Shown: positions 1-10,669 of the stretch, piece by piece
How the letters are laid out: every line of letters begins with the position of its first letter
Numbering within the stretch: position 1 is the first letter of the stretch
Assembly (NCBI GenBank): GCA_035771165.1
Contig: JAWNZC010000114.1
Span: forward strand, 2,413,001-2,477,000
DNA length: 64,000 bases
Origin: Paragorgia papillata
Lineage: Eukaryota > Cnidaria > Anthozoa > Scleralcyonacea > Coralliidae
Reading direction: 5' to 3'
Notes under the pieces: generated by a model
The model's input: only the letters and a program-made list of their open reading frames with translations
Databases searched by the model: none
Told to the model about the DNA's origin: nothing
Made by a program: the position numbers and the translations under genes

Positions 1-3000
1 AAGAATTTGCAAGTGTTGAAGACGACTTAGATCCGGAAGCTGCAATAGCACTATTTGATAAAATAAAAGAAGTGGACAGTGAAAAGGCCAGAAAAAGAAG
101 AGCGGCCACAGGTGAGGAACTATGAACTATATTTACTAAAGGTGAAGTAATACGAGCAACAAATTGCTGCAACATTGTTGCGTTGCAAGTTGAAAAGCGT
201 TCAGTTGTTGCACGTATTGCCACCCACCTCAAACATTGTCACGCAACAATGATTTTGTTGCAAGTTGAATTCAGCATGTTGCAGCAAGTAGAACTGGAGT
301 CTACTTTTTTCAACAAATTTTTTCAACTAATTTTTTCAACTTACAACAAAATTATTGTTGCGTGACAATGTTTAAGGTGGGTGGTAATACGTGAAACAAC
401 GCTTTCTAATTAATTGCAACGCAACAAAATTGCGTTGCAAGTTGAAGAAAAATGTTTCCCGTATTACCTCACCTTAAGAATAAGTATAGTTTAAAACGTT
501 GTGGTTAATTAAAAGGAAGAGAAAAAGAGGAACAAACAACCAACCAAGAAACAAACAAACAAACAAACAAACAAACAAACAAACAAACAAACAAGAAACA
601 AGAAACAAACAAACAAACAACCAAACAACCAACCAACAAACAAACAAACAAACAAACAAACAAACAAACAACCAACAAACAAACAAACAACCAACAAACA
701 AACAAACAACCAACCAACAAACAAACAAACAAGCAAACAAACAACAAACAAACAAACAAACAAACAAACAAACAAACAACCAACCAACCAACAAACCAAC
801 AAACAAACAAACAAACAAACAAACAACAAACAAACAAACAAACAACCAACAAACAAACAAACAACCAACCAACCAACAAACAAACAAACAAACAAACAAC
901 AAACAAACAAACAGACAAACAAACAAACAAACAAACAAACAAACAAACAAACAACCAACCAACCAACAAACCAACAAACAAACAAACAAACAAACAAACA
1001 AACAAACACAACAAACAGGTAATTAAAGGTTGACGGTTAAGTCCACTCTAACGACAGCTTGTAGAGCAAGAACTGCTAACAAAATATTCAACTTATTTGT
1101 AATCCGTGTGTCTAATTCATTCAAAACCTTTTTCACCGTCTAGATTATGCTTCGAAAGACTCGTATTATTTCTTAAAGCTTGGTCCTTCTATCATTGGTT
1201 TGCCTCGTGCTGAAATTACGAACATCAGAGATGATGTATTTGTTGATATTGTTGGTACCATTAGTAGCGTGAAAGGATGGAGCAGTGATCAGCTTAAAGA
1301 ATGGGCTTCCAAAGCTAAAACGGTAAGTTTGAAGTAAATGGTAGAAAACTGTAGCCATCTTTATGGTGTAATCTTAACGTAACTCCAAAATTTAATTTCA
1401 TATGCAAAACGCTATCAAGTTTTCCTTGACAAGCTTTATTTGTTCGTGTGCACGACACAAATTGACAAGTTTTTCCTTGACAAGGAGCCTTGTTCAAAAG
1501 CTGGTCATGCCAGCTTTTGAACAAGGAAATTTGTTCGTGTGTAGTCGTCAAGGAAAACTTGACAAGATCATCTCCTAAGCTTACTACGCGATCATTGCCG
1601 TCAAGGGAAAACTTGTCCAACCGTACACACGAGCAATTATAACTTGTACAGGAAAATTGTTCGGGGAAAACGTGTTCATCGTACACACGAGCAAGGAAAG
1701 CTACCGGGAACTTGTCAAGAAAAACTTGGTCGTCTGTGCGGGGCTTAAGAAGCACGCACATATGACTAAGAATTTGCAACCTTAGCTGCTCTCCATTCAA
1801 GCCGCAGTAGCTCAATGGTTAGAGAGTCTAACCGATCATTATAGAAAGTTGCAGGTTTGGTCTCCGAGTCTTAGAAACATGTTCTCAGTATTTGAGCTTG
1901 ACGAACGTCTGGCAAACGTCAGTTAATGTCACTTTAACTACATCTCATATGAAAACTCTACTACTTAGGAGCACATATGCTATGAATTTGCAACCAGTCT
2001 TATATATAGCTGCTATACATACATATATACATACATACATACCTACATACATACATACACACATACATACATACATACATACATACATACACACATACAT
2101 ACATACATACATACATACATACATACACACATACTTACATACATACATACATACATACATATTTTATTTGAATCTCCCAACCGGATTTTTGTCAAGGAAA
2201 ACTTGGTCGTCTGTGCGGGGCTTTATGAAACGCTCTCAATGAAACACGTATATACGCTAACCCTCTCACTTGCTCTTTCTTAGGCCTGGGGTGCTGTGAA
2301 CACGTTGAGCGAAGATGAGTTGTTACTATTGAATGAATTTGCCAGAGGCTTTACACCAGAAGAATTACAGATGATGAATTTAACTAATATTGATGTAGTG
2401 GACAGCCTTGGGTCCGTGGATGGATACTCTAATGAACAACTCAGGAAACTGCTTGACAAGATCAAAAATCGTACAATAATATCGAGTATGACTGGAGTAG
2501 ATCTCCTTGCTTTGGGAAATATTGCCCTAGCCATGACCAAGAGCGAAATCAAAACTCTCAATAAAGATGCTTTCGAGTAAGTAGTACACGCACGTAATCA
2601 CGCACAGTACCTCTCAGATTCTGTCACGTGAAGTTGAGTTAAGTTGGTCGACCGCAGTTGGAGTCAGTCAGAAAGCTCCTCTTTCCTTGCTTACTACCAT
2701 AATGCAGGGGTGGGCGCCAATCCTATATCCCAGATGATTTTGTGGAGGGAGGAAAACCGAATAACCCAGTGAAAAACCCTCGAAGCACAGGAGAGAACCA
2801 ACAACTCTACTCACATGAAGCTAAGGTGGTCACCCATCCAAGTACTAACCCCGTTCAACCTGACTTAACTTCAGCTGTGAGAGGCAGTGCGCTAACAGCT
2901 TGTGGCACCCCAACCTCGTCCCCAGGGCCATTTGTAGGGGCTGGGCCAAGATGGCGGCCAAAAACAAAATGGCGGGAACAAATGGCCCTGGTGGAGGCTA

Positions 3001-6000
3001 GCTCAAAATGCGCAGTATATTGCGCATTTTGATAACAAGAACTCAGTCCTTTACACAGTAATTATACCTAATTACAGCTAATTATTGCATGGTTTGAAAT
3101 ATAATTTCCCGTGCCGTGGGCAGGAACAACCGACAAGGTCAAAATAAATTTAAAAAAAAAAAATACAAAATCAAACCGTCTGATTTACGCCATAAGCTCT
3201 TGACCAATCAGAGGCTGAGATAGCCTAGCCTCCACCAGGGCCATTTGTTCCCGCCATCTTGGCCCAGTTCCCTACAAATGGCCCTGGGGACGAGGTTGGT
3301 GGCACCCATGTCTTCCTTCAATCTGATTGGTTCCTGAGCGGTCTTCAAAAATGTTCCACAAACCTACCTATAATTAGCGCCATAAATACCTTCAAAGAAT
3401 TGACCCTTTCCCGTCAGTGAATTTTTCCTGTGACGTTAGCCAGAGTAAAATACATCAACGTGAGAGTCGAATGTTTCCCCGAAAGAGTTAACCCTTTCAT
3501 GTATGCCTTTCCGAGACGTCTCCCTTTGACAGAGTAAAATAGTCTGGGGTTAGACAGAGTAAAATAGTCTGGCGTTAGACAGAGTAAAATAGTCTGGTGT
3601 TAGACACAGTAAAATAGTCTGGTGTTAGACAGAGTAAAATAGTCTGGTGTTAGACAGAGTAAAATAGTCTGGTGTTAGACAGAGTAAAATAGTCTGGGGT
3701 TAGACAGAGTAAAATCGTCTGGTGTTAGACAGAGTAAAATCGTCTGGTGTTAGACAGAGTAAAATAGTCTGGGGTTAGACAGAGTAAAATAGTCTGGCGT
3801 TAGATCTAGACAGAGTAAAATAGTCTGGTGTTAGACAGAGTAAAATAGTCTGGTGTTAGACAGAGTAAAAAGATAAAGTTGTTCCAACAACATTTGAGTG
3901 AAAGGGTTAAACTAGTTTCCCATAACGCCATTCAAAGAACTGTGTGCTAGCCAGCTTTTGTTATTTACATTTATTTAAGTATGTCGTTTGGTGTTATATT
4001 TAGACAAGTTGCAAATACTTTTGGCAAAATGTCAGGTTGGACGGATGATCAACTAGTTGGACTGAAAGAGAAGGCCGTTGAGACATTTGGAGCCGTGAGT
4101 ACATGGGAAAGGTGATGATTATTCCGTGGCAGGAGTTATGGTTGGTAAGTTATAGATTTATAAACATAGTTTGACGCTACTCTGGCTTTGTGTTGCGAAG
4201 TTCGATGGGAAGTTCAGATATTCGTTCGGAAGTTCGGAATTACGTTGCCAAGGTTGAAAAGTTATCCAATCAGAGTTTTGATCCAAAGCTCCCAATTTGA
4301 TTGGATAATTTTTCAACCTTGGCAACGTAATTCCGAACTTCCGAACGAATATCTGAACTTCCCAATGAACTTCGCAACACAAAGCGCAAAAGTAATGTGA
4401 AATCAACTGTAAACGTTTTTGAACGTAGCTTAAAAAATTACTGTTCATGTCCCAACATTCTAGTGTCTTCATCAGGAGTAATTGTTGTAAGCAATTGCAG
4501 AAGTTGTAGAAAACAAACTACTTCTCCCCTTCCTTCTCTCCCTATTTTTCTCCGTTACCGCATTCTCCTTCGCCTCCACTTTTTCCTCCTTCTCTTTCTC
4601 CTCCTCCCCCGCGCTTTATCCTCTTCTCTTCTTTCCTCTTCTTTCAATTCTTTCTTTCTTTCCGTCTTCTACTCCTTCTCCTCCTCCTTCTCCTCTTCCT
4701 CCTGCTTCTGCTCTTCCTCCTCCTTCTGCTCTTCCTCCTTCTCTTCCTCCTCCTTCTCTTCCTGCTCCTCCTCCTTCTTCTGCTCTTCCTCCTTCTTCTC
4801 TTCCTCCTCCTCCTTCTGCTCTTCCTCCTTCTTCTCTTCCTCCTCCTCCTCCTCCTTCTCATCATCTTTCTTCGCCACCTCTTCTTTCTCCTTCTCCTCT
4901 TCCTCCTTCTGCTCTTCCTTCTCCTTCTTCTTCAAGCTAACAGACAGCCCTTGCTCTGTGACTCACTTAACATGCAACACCATCTTTATTTTCTAGCTGG
5001 GTTTAGCAGTGAAGAACTGAAAGCACTCAAAGCAGATAAACTTCAATACATCGCAGCGCCCGCCATCGCTGCTATACCACCAGAAAAGTTTAAAGAATTA
5101 TCCAAAGAAGTACTAAAGCAGCTTGACGGAGAACAAGCCGCAGCTGTTAGTCAGGAGCAGATAAACAAGTTGAGTGACGAACAAAAGAAGGCTTTTGAAA
5201 GCGCTTTGAATCGAGAAATCCTTGATAGCGGTGGAGACAAAGACGGTGATGGAGACAAAGACGGTGATGGAGATAAAGACGACGACGGAGACAATGATGG
5301 TAAGTCAGACAATGTAGTGGAACACATTTTTCTTGAAATAAAGACTCGATGTACACTGACTCTTTTGCTATAAGATATAAATACTTCAGTATACACTCAG
5401 ATATACTACAATATAAGTGATATATAGTACTATACAGTAGACCAACTATGTGATTTCATTTAGTATTAATTAGGACCTTTTTATATGGAGCCGAGTTACC
5501 CGGTTTCCCGGACAACTTCATGTCTGTTTATATGGCCTGGAAGCGAGTTACCTGGCAAGTTGTAATATTTTAGATGATTATCATCAACGAAAGTGACATA
5601 AAGCAACGAATATTTAACAATTATTCACCGAAGTGGAGGTGAATAGTGCTGGATATTCACCGAGCCGCTTCGGCGAGGTGAATATCCACACTATTCACCG
5701 ACACTGAGGTGAATAATTGTTTTAGCATATATCTCATAAATGAAATAACAAGTTTAACATTCTTATATTTTTCGGTATGTTTATACAAGAGTATAAACAA
5801 GACACGGCCGTCGCCGTCGGCCGCCAGCAACTCGGTGTACTCAATTATTTGTCGACAAAACAGTTTTTACAGCTTTTGAATATATTAATGGCTAGAAAAT
5901 TGTAAAGAAACATACCTGTGGACACTCTTCTACTTAATTTTGTTGACTTTTCTCGTTATTCTACTACATCACCCTTGTTTATCAACAAAATCTCCTGCCT

Positions 6001-6434
6001 CGGTAAACAAAGCAAAACTGGTCGCCATCTTGTTTTGCCTGCAGGTGAATAGTGCAGGATATCCCGAGCTAGAGGAACCAATCAGATTGCGCGAAAAGCA
6101 CTATTCACCTGCGAGGTATATGGTTGGTATATGCTAAAGAAAATTAATCCCGCTATGCCGAGTTACCCGGAGAAAAGTGAAGAAATATTTATCCCGCTTT
6201 GCCAGGGCGAGTTACCCGTCTGTCTCATATAAACATTGCGGTGGGGAAAAACATTGTTTAATTTGCTCTACCGACCGGGAACCGCGCCTGCCAAGTGACT
6301 CGGTTAAACAGGCCCTAGCTTAAACTATAAAAAATTGACCTTGATGCATTTATTTTATTTTAGGTTCATTGAAATCAACGTTTGGATTCCTTTCCTTCAT
6401 GTTGCCATTGCTTTGTGTTCAAGCCTTATTTTAG
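1..6434 (+). CDS. Stereocilin/mesothelin-like GPI-anchored protein, 3' part (5' end outside window)
   Basis: Spliced gene, exons read as 1-111, 1144-1322, 2284-2576, 4004-4094 (or 4111), 4997-5299 and 6364-6434. Translated exons give the helical repeats typical of the mesothelin/stereocilin/otoancorin family: 'LGPSIIGLP', 'GWSSDQLKEW', 'TPEELQMMNL', 'GWTDDQLVGL', 'GFSSEELKAL', 'IPPEKFKELS'. The first exon contains a dibasic KARKRR stretch that resembles a furin site; mesothelin precursor is known to be cut by furin. The protein then has an acidic Asp/Gly/Lys run (about 5230-5299) and a short hydrophobic C-terminus. Known family members are extracellular, often GPI-linked, and act in adhesion or apical matrix; that role here is inference. 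Phases agree at every junction except 4094/4997, which needs a missed small exon or another donor. The start lies before base 1. Confidence 0.75.
138..476. mobile_element. Foldback MITE in the first intron
   Basis: Ends are inverted (TAAAGGTGAAGTAATACG and CGTATTACCTCACCTTA) and the arms pair through much of the element, with repeated GTTGCGTTGCAAGTTGA words. A second copy lies at 36530-36832 and a fragment at about 6850-6910. No transposase is present. Confidence 0.75.
538..1017. repeat. (CAAA)n/(CAACC)n microsatellite
   Basis: About 480 bp of AAAC repeats with CAACC interruptions, in the intron between 111 and 1144. It is open in several frames on both strands only because of its composition; no gene is called. 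Confidence 0.97.
1395..1760. repeat. Foldback-type repeat with GTCAAGGAAAACTTG modules
   Basis: Intronic sequence built from repeated and inverted copies of a TTTTCCTTGACAAG/CTTGTCAAGGAAAA module and CGTGTG(T)ACG words, with a central palindrome at about 1483-1527 (CAAAAGCTGG...CCAGCTTTTG). A short related piece (AACTTGGTCGTCTGTGCGGG) recurs at 2190-2222. It looks like a MITE whose right end was duplicated. Confidence 0.55.
1801..1874 (+). tRNA. tRNA-like sequence, probably a pseudogene or SINE head
   Basis: TAGCTCAATGGTTAGAG fits a pol III A box/D arm, and GCAGGTTTGGTCTC lies about where a B box/T arm should be. The stems pair poorly, no clear anticodon loop is seen and the T arm departs from GGTTCGAATCC. 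Best read as a decayed tRNA or tRNA-derived SINE inside the intron. Confidence 0.35.
2021..2162. repeat. (CATA)n microsatellite
   Basis: Tetranucleotide CATA/TACA repeats with a few CACA and CCTA interruptions, in the intron ending at 2283. Confidence 0.97.
2729..2911 (-). mobile_element. 5S-rRNA-derived SINE, reverse orientation
   Basis: Read on the minus strand it contains GGTTAGTACTTGGATGGGTG, the 5S rRNA internal promoter segment, followed by a shared body (GTGAGTAGAG, GTGCTTCGAGGGTTTTTC, TTTTCCTCCCTCC). Other copies are at 10290-10650, 25415-25735 and 31903-32195, and a tail-only copy is at 30905-31062. This is the SINE3 type of head. Confidence 0.75.
2907..3303. mobile_element. Foldback element
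   Basis: About 95-bp inverted arms: CTCGTCCCCAGGGCCATTTG near 2915 and its reverse complement near 3280, both containing CCATTTGTTCCCGCCAT-type sequence. It overlaps the end of the 5S-derived SINE. Confidence 0.75.
3531..3872. repeat. 25-bp minisatellite, about 13 copies
   Basis: Tandem 25-bp unit containing AGTAAAATAGTCTGG and GTTAGACAG, with few changes. The module matches the core of the dispersed TTAA-flanked MITEs (GTCTGGCGTTAGCCAGAATA), so it may be an amplified MITE core. Confidence 0.95.
4170..4386. mobile_element. Foldback MITE
   Basis: Nearly perfect inverted arms of about 90 bp around a short loop near 4270: TTTGTGTTGCGAAGTTCG at the left and CGAACTTCGCAACACAAAG-type sequence at the right. 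Intronic in the stereocilin-like gene. Confidence 0.85.
4464..4486 (+). CDS. Possible 23-bp microexon of the stereocilin-like gene
   Basis: If the preceding exon runs to 4111 (donor AAAG/GTGATG) instead of 4094, it ends with GAVSTWE in phase 2, matching GAVNTL in the previous repeat. A 23-bp stretch flanked by TTCTAG and GTAAGC then joins in phase 2 and leaves in phase 1, which is what the exon at 4997 needs. The join reads ...STWESVFIRSNCSGFSSEEL. This fixes the phase problem, but the hydrophobic pattern is only a loose match to the family and other solutions exist. Confidence 0.3.
4520..4936. repeat. CTT/CTC-rich polypyrimidine tract
   Basis: Irregular CTTCTC/TCCTCC repeats directly upstream of the exon acceptor at 4996. 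The Ser-rich and Lys/Glu-rich open frames here are compositional artefacts. Confidence 0.95.
5470..6312. mobile_element. Composite repeat with nested palindromes in the last intron
   Basis: Outer parts share GAGTTACCCGG and GAACCGCGCCTGCCAAG-type motifs in inverted arrangement. Inside, 5618-5722 forms a palindrome of GAGGTGAATAGTG / CACTATTCACC, and 6040-6118 repeats the same motif. Fills the intron 5300-6363. Confidence 0.5.
6364..6434 (+). CDS. Last exon of the stereocilin-like gene: probable GPI-anchor signal and stop
   Basis: A polypyrimidine-TTTTAG acceptor at 6363 joins in phase 1 with the donor at 5299 (AATGATG/GTAAGT). The exon encodes about 23 residues, beginning GSLKSTFGF and continuing with a hydrophobic run (LSFMLPLLCVQALF) to a TAG at 6432-6434. 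A small-residue site followed by a hydrophobic tail with nothing after it is the usual form of a GPI-attachment signal, and relatives of this family are GPI-anchored. No charged tail follows, so a conventional single-pass receptor is unlikely. Confidence 0.65.
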
Positions 6435-6760
6435 AAACTCTACAGTTGTTATATATAATAGCACTCTAATGAGAGAATCGAATTTTTATTCTCACTCTTT
6501 ATAAGTTCTTAGCCTTCTTCTATTGCTTTAAGTTATTCTAATTAGTTGCAAATTAGAATTAATCTAGCCTCTCCGTAAATACATAATAATATAATATTAC
6601 TGTATGTTGTATTATAGTTTGTTTGTTGACAAACAGAACTGGGATCTATATATTACACTCACTGAATTATATTGCGCTGTACAGTTTCTATATACTGTCG
6701 GCATTTTCTTGTGTAATTTAATATTTATTCTGTGACTATATATCAATGTAATGTATTTAA

Positions 6761-6766
6761 AATAAA
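6761..6766 (+). promoter_or_regulatory. Poly(A) signal of the stereocilin-like gene
   Basis: AATAAA about 330 bases after the stop at 6434, in AT-rich 3'-UTR-like sequence. It is the clearest hexamer downstream of the gene. Confidence 0.5.
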
Positions 6767-6799
6767 ATACAACTTTTTACTAACTGAAAATGAGATACA

Positions 6800-8140
6800 A
6801 ACTCTACTTTTTTTTATGAATATACGCGTTATAGCCTTTTAGCGTTAGGCCTAGACATTGTCGCGCAACGATGACTTTTGTTGCAAGTTCAAAAAATTTG
6901 TTGGAAAAAATAGGTCGGAAAAAGGGGCCTGACTTGCAGGGTAGAAAAAGCCCCCGCAAGATCAGCTTCATCTCATATCCGGTTTCCATTCGGCCGAAAA
7001 CATTCCCAGCGCAGCTTCTATCAGAATTAGAAGAAATTTTCTGATAATTAATTACTACAACTATAGATTTGGATTTCTAATTTAAAAATCTTCCCTATAA
7101 AATATTAATCTCGACTTCTGTTTAGGAAGCGGTGAAAACAAGAAGCTATTTTTGGGCACATGCAGACATTATGTTAATGCTAATTATTAACTTATTCAAA
7201 ACAGCTAAACATTAATTATAAACACTTTGTCTCTTGTCACGTCCGGACTGAAACTGGAAATAATTCCATGATAAAAAGGTGATTTATCTTTATAAAAATT
7301 GAGCTACTTAACCAGTAGCTAAACATGTCACGTAGTATGCCATTTTTCGATTCAGATGAATACATAACTGAATTTGGAAAATGTCAACGACCAGCAGGGC
7401 ACTTTGGGGAGTGGGAACAGTGAATGAATTTATTATATATTACGCTCCGCCCCATCACGTAGCGGTGAATCTTCAAAATAGATATATTCTTGGACTTATT
7501 GAATAAGCTGTAAGCTATTGAATGTACCGAGTCTAACAGACACTGTGCAGACAAGGAGATGTTCTCTTCACAAGCTCTGCTTCACAAGTAGTCCAAGTAA
7601 GTTTATATCTTCCAAAACCGAATATATTTGAAGCTAGAGTCTTTCAATAATTACATTGTACAACGGTAAACATAGCCAGTCAGAAGATATACATTTAGGT
7701 AACAGTCTAGATATATATGCGTAAAAGTAAAATATTACTCGGTGACAGAAGGATCCAGTATATGTACTCGTTATTTTTTAACTCTTTCACATCCGCCATA
7801 TATATATACATGTACTTTAGCATTTTAGCTAAGTCCAGGCAATTCTATTCACTTCTGCCTCTGCATGGGGGAGAGAATGAGTTACGGACATTAAATAATA
7901 ACGTTATTTCTTATAAAATAAAGAGCGGTTATATACTCTTTATAATGTATCTTTTCAGTAAAGCCAAATAATAACTAACTACTTATGTGTTCGATCATAT
8001 AGCCACGTATACTAATAATATACAACTATATTAAATAGCTAGCTCTGGTTAGGTAATATTGCTGTATATCGAGTGCTCTCCGTTAATACCATGCCATGTA
8101 TTGCCCCATTTGATTGGTCTGTACAACCCGTCAAACGAAG
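6800..8140. other. Intergenic, no gene recognised
   Basis: AT-rich DNA after the stereocilin-like gene. A fragment of the 138-476 MITE lies at about 6850-6910. The remainder shows no recognisable coding, RNA or repeat structure. Confidence 0.6.
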
Positions 8141-8149
8141 TACATGAAT

Positions 8150-8385
8150 TACATTTGGCAAACAAATAATTGAAAGACCTGGCCAAACGCTTTCAACACT
8201 TTCATTCAACATTGTTGAATTCAACCGTGATTCAACATGTTGAAAGCGTTTGGCCACCCTGTTGAATGATGCTGAACGTTGTTGAATGATGTTGAACGAA
8301 ATTTGAACATGTTCAAATTTTCGTTCAACATGCGTTCAACAATGTTGAACGATGTTGCATGAAATGTTGAAAACGTTTGGTTTAG
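8150..8385. repeat. GTTGAA-rich inverted repeat
   Basis: CTGGCCAAACGCTTTCAAC near 8180 recurs inverted as GTTGAAAGCGTTTGGCC near 8240 and as a degenerate copy near 8362. Interior is dense in ATTGTTGAA words. Probably a MITE. Confidence 0.55.
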
Positions 8386-8689
8386 AGATATTGACAAAAT
8401 AGAGAAAAAGCCTTCGTGGACCTGATCCACGACAGGTCGTTATTAATAACAAGGTTGTAAAATCAAGATATCATGAAAACGACTTGTCGTATGTGTGTGT
8501 GTCTTTACATTAATATAGAGTATCGACATGTTTCAGGACACTGCCCCTTTATCAAGATTATCAGTTATATATATATGTATATTCTTATATATTAATGTGT
8601 TTGCATTACTCAGAAAAACAACCTAACGTTATACTGGAGGAAATAAAAGTAGTGTGCATGCTGTGTACATGCAGGCTGCATGCATGTGT

Positions 8690-8830
8690 TGAAATACAGA
8701 TCGAAATGTAGTAAGGTTTGAGTAATGCCGAAATTATTGAACGTGGATTTCTAACGTTTTGAGCGAAGGCCCTTCGTCAGAGAGAAACGTAAAGAGAGTA
8801 AAGAAGGAAGAACTGCTTCGGCCTCGTGAT
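8690..8830 (-). mobile_element. Penelope-like element end with decayed hammerhead
   Basis: On the minus strand it carries the terminal-repeat sequence seen at 13270-13440, including CTGACGAAGGGCC. The catalytic GAAA reads CAAAA here, so this core is probably inactive. Confidence 0.6.
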
Positions 8831-9064
8831 CAGTCGAATCGAAAAGGAGACTTGCTCAAAATATGTTAGAGTAAAGATTACATCTAATTCTTTAGGAATT
8901 CGTATAATTTTAGTGCATGTACGTCAAACTTTTAAGATTTTCGATTTGGTGTTAGTCTACAGATTATGCTGCCTATAAAAGTAGAGTGCTGCGTAGGCAG
9001 TGTTTTAGAAAGAGCAAACTAGTGAAAAGATGGTAAACTGCCAAGAATAATTTTGGTAACGAAA

Positions 9065-9099
9065 TACTGACGTTTCAAGCGGGGTCCTTCATCAGAGTA
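9065..9099 (-). ncRNA. Hammerhead ribozyme, class A (array unit 1)
   Basis: UACU, then CUGAUGA, a short stem II, GAAAC, GUC and AGUA. UACU and AGUA pair as stem I. Stem III is almost absent, as in the minimal hammerheads reported for Penelope-like elements, which are thought to work as dimers. Confidence 0.75.
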
Positions 9100-9188
9100 A
9101 AAATGTAGAGTGCTGCGTAGGCAGTGTTTTAGAAAGAGCAAACTAGTGAAAAGATGGTAAACTGCCAAGAATAATTTTGGTAACGAAA

Positions 9189-9223
9189 TACTGACGTTTC
9201 AAGCGGAGTCCTTCATCAGAGTA
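9189..9223 (-). ncRNA. Hammerhead ribozyme, class A (array unit 2)
   Basis: Same core as 9065-9099, 124 bp away, with UACU/AGUA stem I and an intact CUGAUGA...GAAAC.GUC core. Confidence 0.75.
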
Positions 9224-9545
9224 AAAATGTAGAGTGCTGCGTAGGCTGCAGTGTTTTGGATAGAACAAAGTGAAAAGGTGGTAAATTGCCAAGAATAGTT
9301 TTGGTGATGACATCCTGACGTTATCTATAAACAGCTACTTATATAACTATATTTATTATATATTAATATAGACTTTAGTTTGTCAAGAAACCAAGCGCTA
9401 GCCTTCTTCAAAGTTCCACATATACATGTGTGTTTCAGTGTGTTAACTTGTTGTAGGACAACTTTATCTCCTTTTACCTATCCTGCATTCGGATGGACTT
9501 TCGTTATTTCCGTTTGGTTACAATAAAATTGCTTCATTCTTTATA

Positions 9546-9893
9546 GTCCATTTCAGCTTGCTTTTGAAATCCAATACGTATAATTGAAATGAACATTCCA
9601 AACTTACGTTGCAATGTTCCGAACTATACGTTGCGACTTGCGAGGTAAATACAAATTTAAGTCGGCAATTTGTTTCTGCTTAACCAAGTATCTATTATTA
9701 TATTCTATACAACAAATAATCTTCTTCTCCGTGATTTTACCAAAGGAATTCAATTCAAAGCTTTTAATATTAAATTCGAACTTCACGACGAACTTCACAA
9801 CGAACTTCGCGAACTTCCGTACCAAGTTCCCAACCTTCCAACGAATGTTGACAAACGAATTTCAAAAGCAAGCTGAAACTGACTATAAAAATC
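9546..9893. mobile_element. TIR element, copy 1
   Basis: Ends are TTTCAGCTTGCTTTTGAAAT and ATTTCAAAAGCAAGCTGAAA. A closely similar copy in the opposite orientation is at 55385-55672 inside an ABCG intron. Short open frames on both strands show no recognisable protein. Confidence 0.75.
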
Positions 9894-10054
9894 TTGTCCA
9901 ATTCGATAAAACAACCAACATATTCATATGATTTCATCTTTATACTGTATGTTTTTAAAACTGTTTTTAAAAAGATTCTGTTCTTATTTTTGGTTGTAAA
10001 TGTAAGTTGAAAAGCGGACGCGCATATCATTAGAGAGATAGTTTATAACTATTC

Positions 10055-10180
10055 CTGTCCAAGGGAATAAAAAGTCGTGCGAGGTGAATAAAAAGTCGTC
10101 TGGCGTTAGCCAAAATAAAATCGTCTAGCGTTAGCCAGAATAAAATACCAAAGACCGATTCAGACAGGAAAGAGTTGCAT
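10055..10180. repeat. Fragments of the TTAA-MITE core
   Basis: Two or three copies of GTCTGGCGTTAGCCARAATA in tandem, the palindromic core of the TTAA-flanked MITE family, without clear ends. Confidence 0.5.
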
Positions 10181-10289
10181 AGTTTTTAAAGCCATAAGCT
10201 CACTATGAGAACACACAGCTGTTCACAATTGCTGATAGAGGTGGGTGGTCACACACTGGGTCACTGCATTCACGGCGTTTGTTATAAAG

Positions 10290-10650
10290 GTCTTTAATTA
10301 GAATACATCAAACGTGTATCTTTACAATCAAATTACTCCTAAGGATTTTCAATGTGGCCGTGTCGAGGCATATTAAAGGCGCTTTAAGCAGCCGCCATAC
10401 GACACAGTTCAGCCAATGGATCCCAGCTAAGATGTTACGTGTTGATTTTACGGAGGGAGGAAAACCGGAGAACCCGGTGAAAAACCCTCGGAGCACAGGA
10501 GAGATCAACTAAACTCTACTCACATGAGTCCCAAGCTCGAGAACGGGGTTGTTCCCAGACGGTCACCCATCCAAGTACTAACCCCGTCTAACCTGGCTTA
10601 ACTATTGGTGAGAGGGGGCGCGCTAACAGCACACGCCATCCGTACTTTAT
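10290..10650 (-). mobile_element. 5S-rRNA-derived SINE, long copy, reverse orientation
   Basis: Read on the minus strand: 5S-like head (GGTTAGTACTTGGATGGGTG), body with GAGGGTTTTTCACCGGG, TCCTCCCTCCGTAAAATC, then a tail with CACGGCCACATTGAAAATCC and GATACACGTTTGATGTATTC. The longest copy in the window. Confidence 0.75.
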
Positions 10651-10669
10651 TATTATACTTAATGCAGAG

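Larger units (their letters stand above)
8975..9310 (-). mobile_element. Tandem array of hammerhead-bearing Penelope terminal repeats, 124-bp period
   Basis: GTAGAGTGCTGCGTAGGCAG starts at 8981, 9105 and 9229. On the minus strand the first two units hold complete hammerhead cores (9065-9099 and 9189-9223); the third is diverged. The structure resembles tandem hammerhead arrays of Penelope-like elements and retrozymes. Confidence 0.8.

Noticed and set aside
474..1026. Long open frames on both strands rich in Cys/Leu/Phe/Val or Asn/Gln/Thr/Lys
   Set aside because: They come from the CAAA microsatellite; open in several frames at once with no domain and lying in an intron.
4397..4996. Ser-rich frame and complementary Arg/Lys/Glu-rich frames
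   Set aside because: Produced by the CTT/CTC polypyrimidine tract before a splice acceptor.
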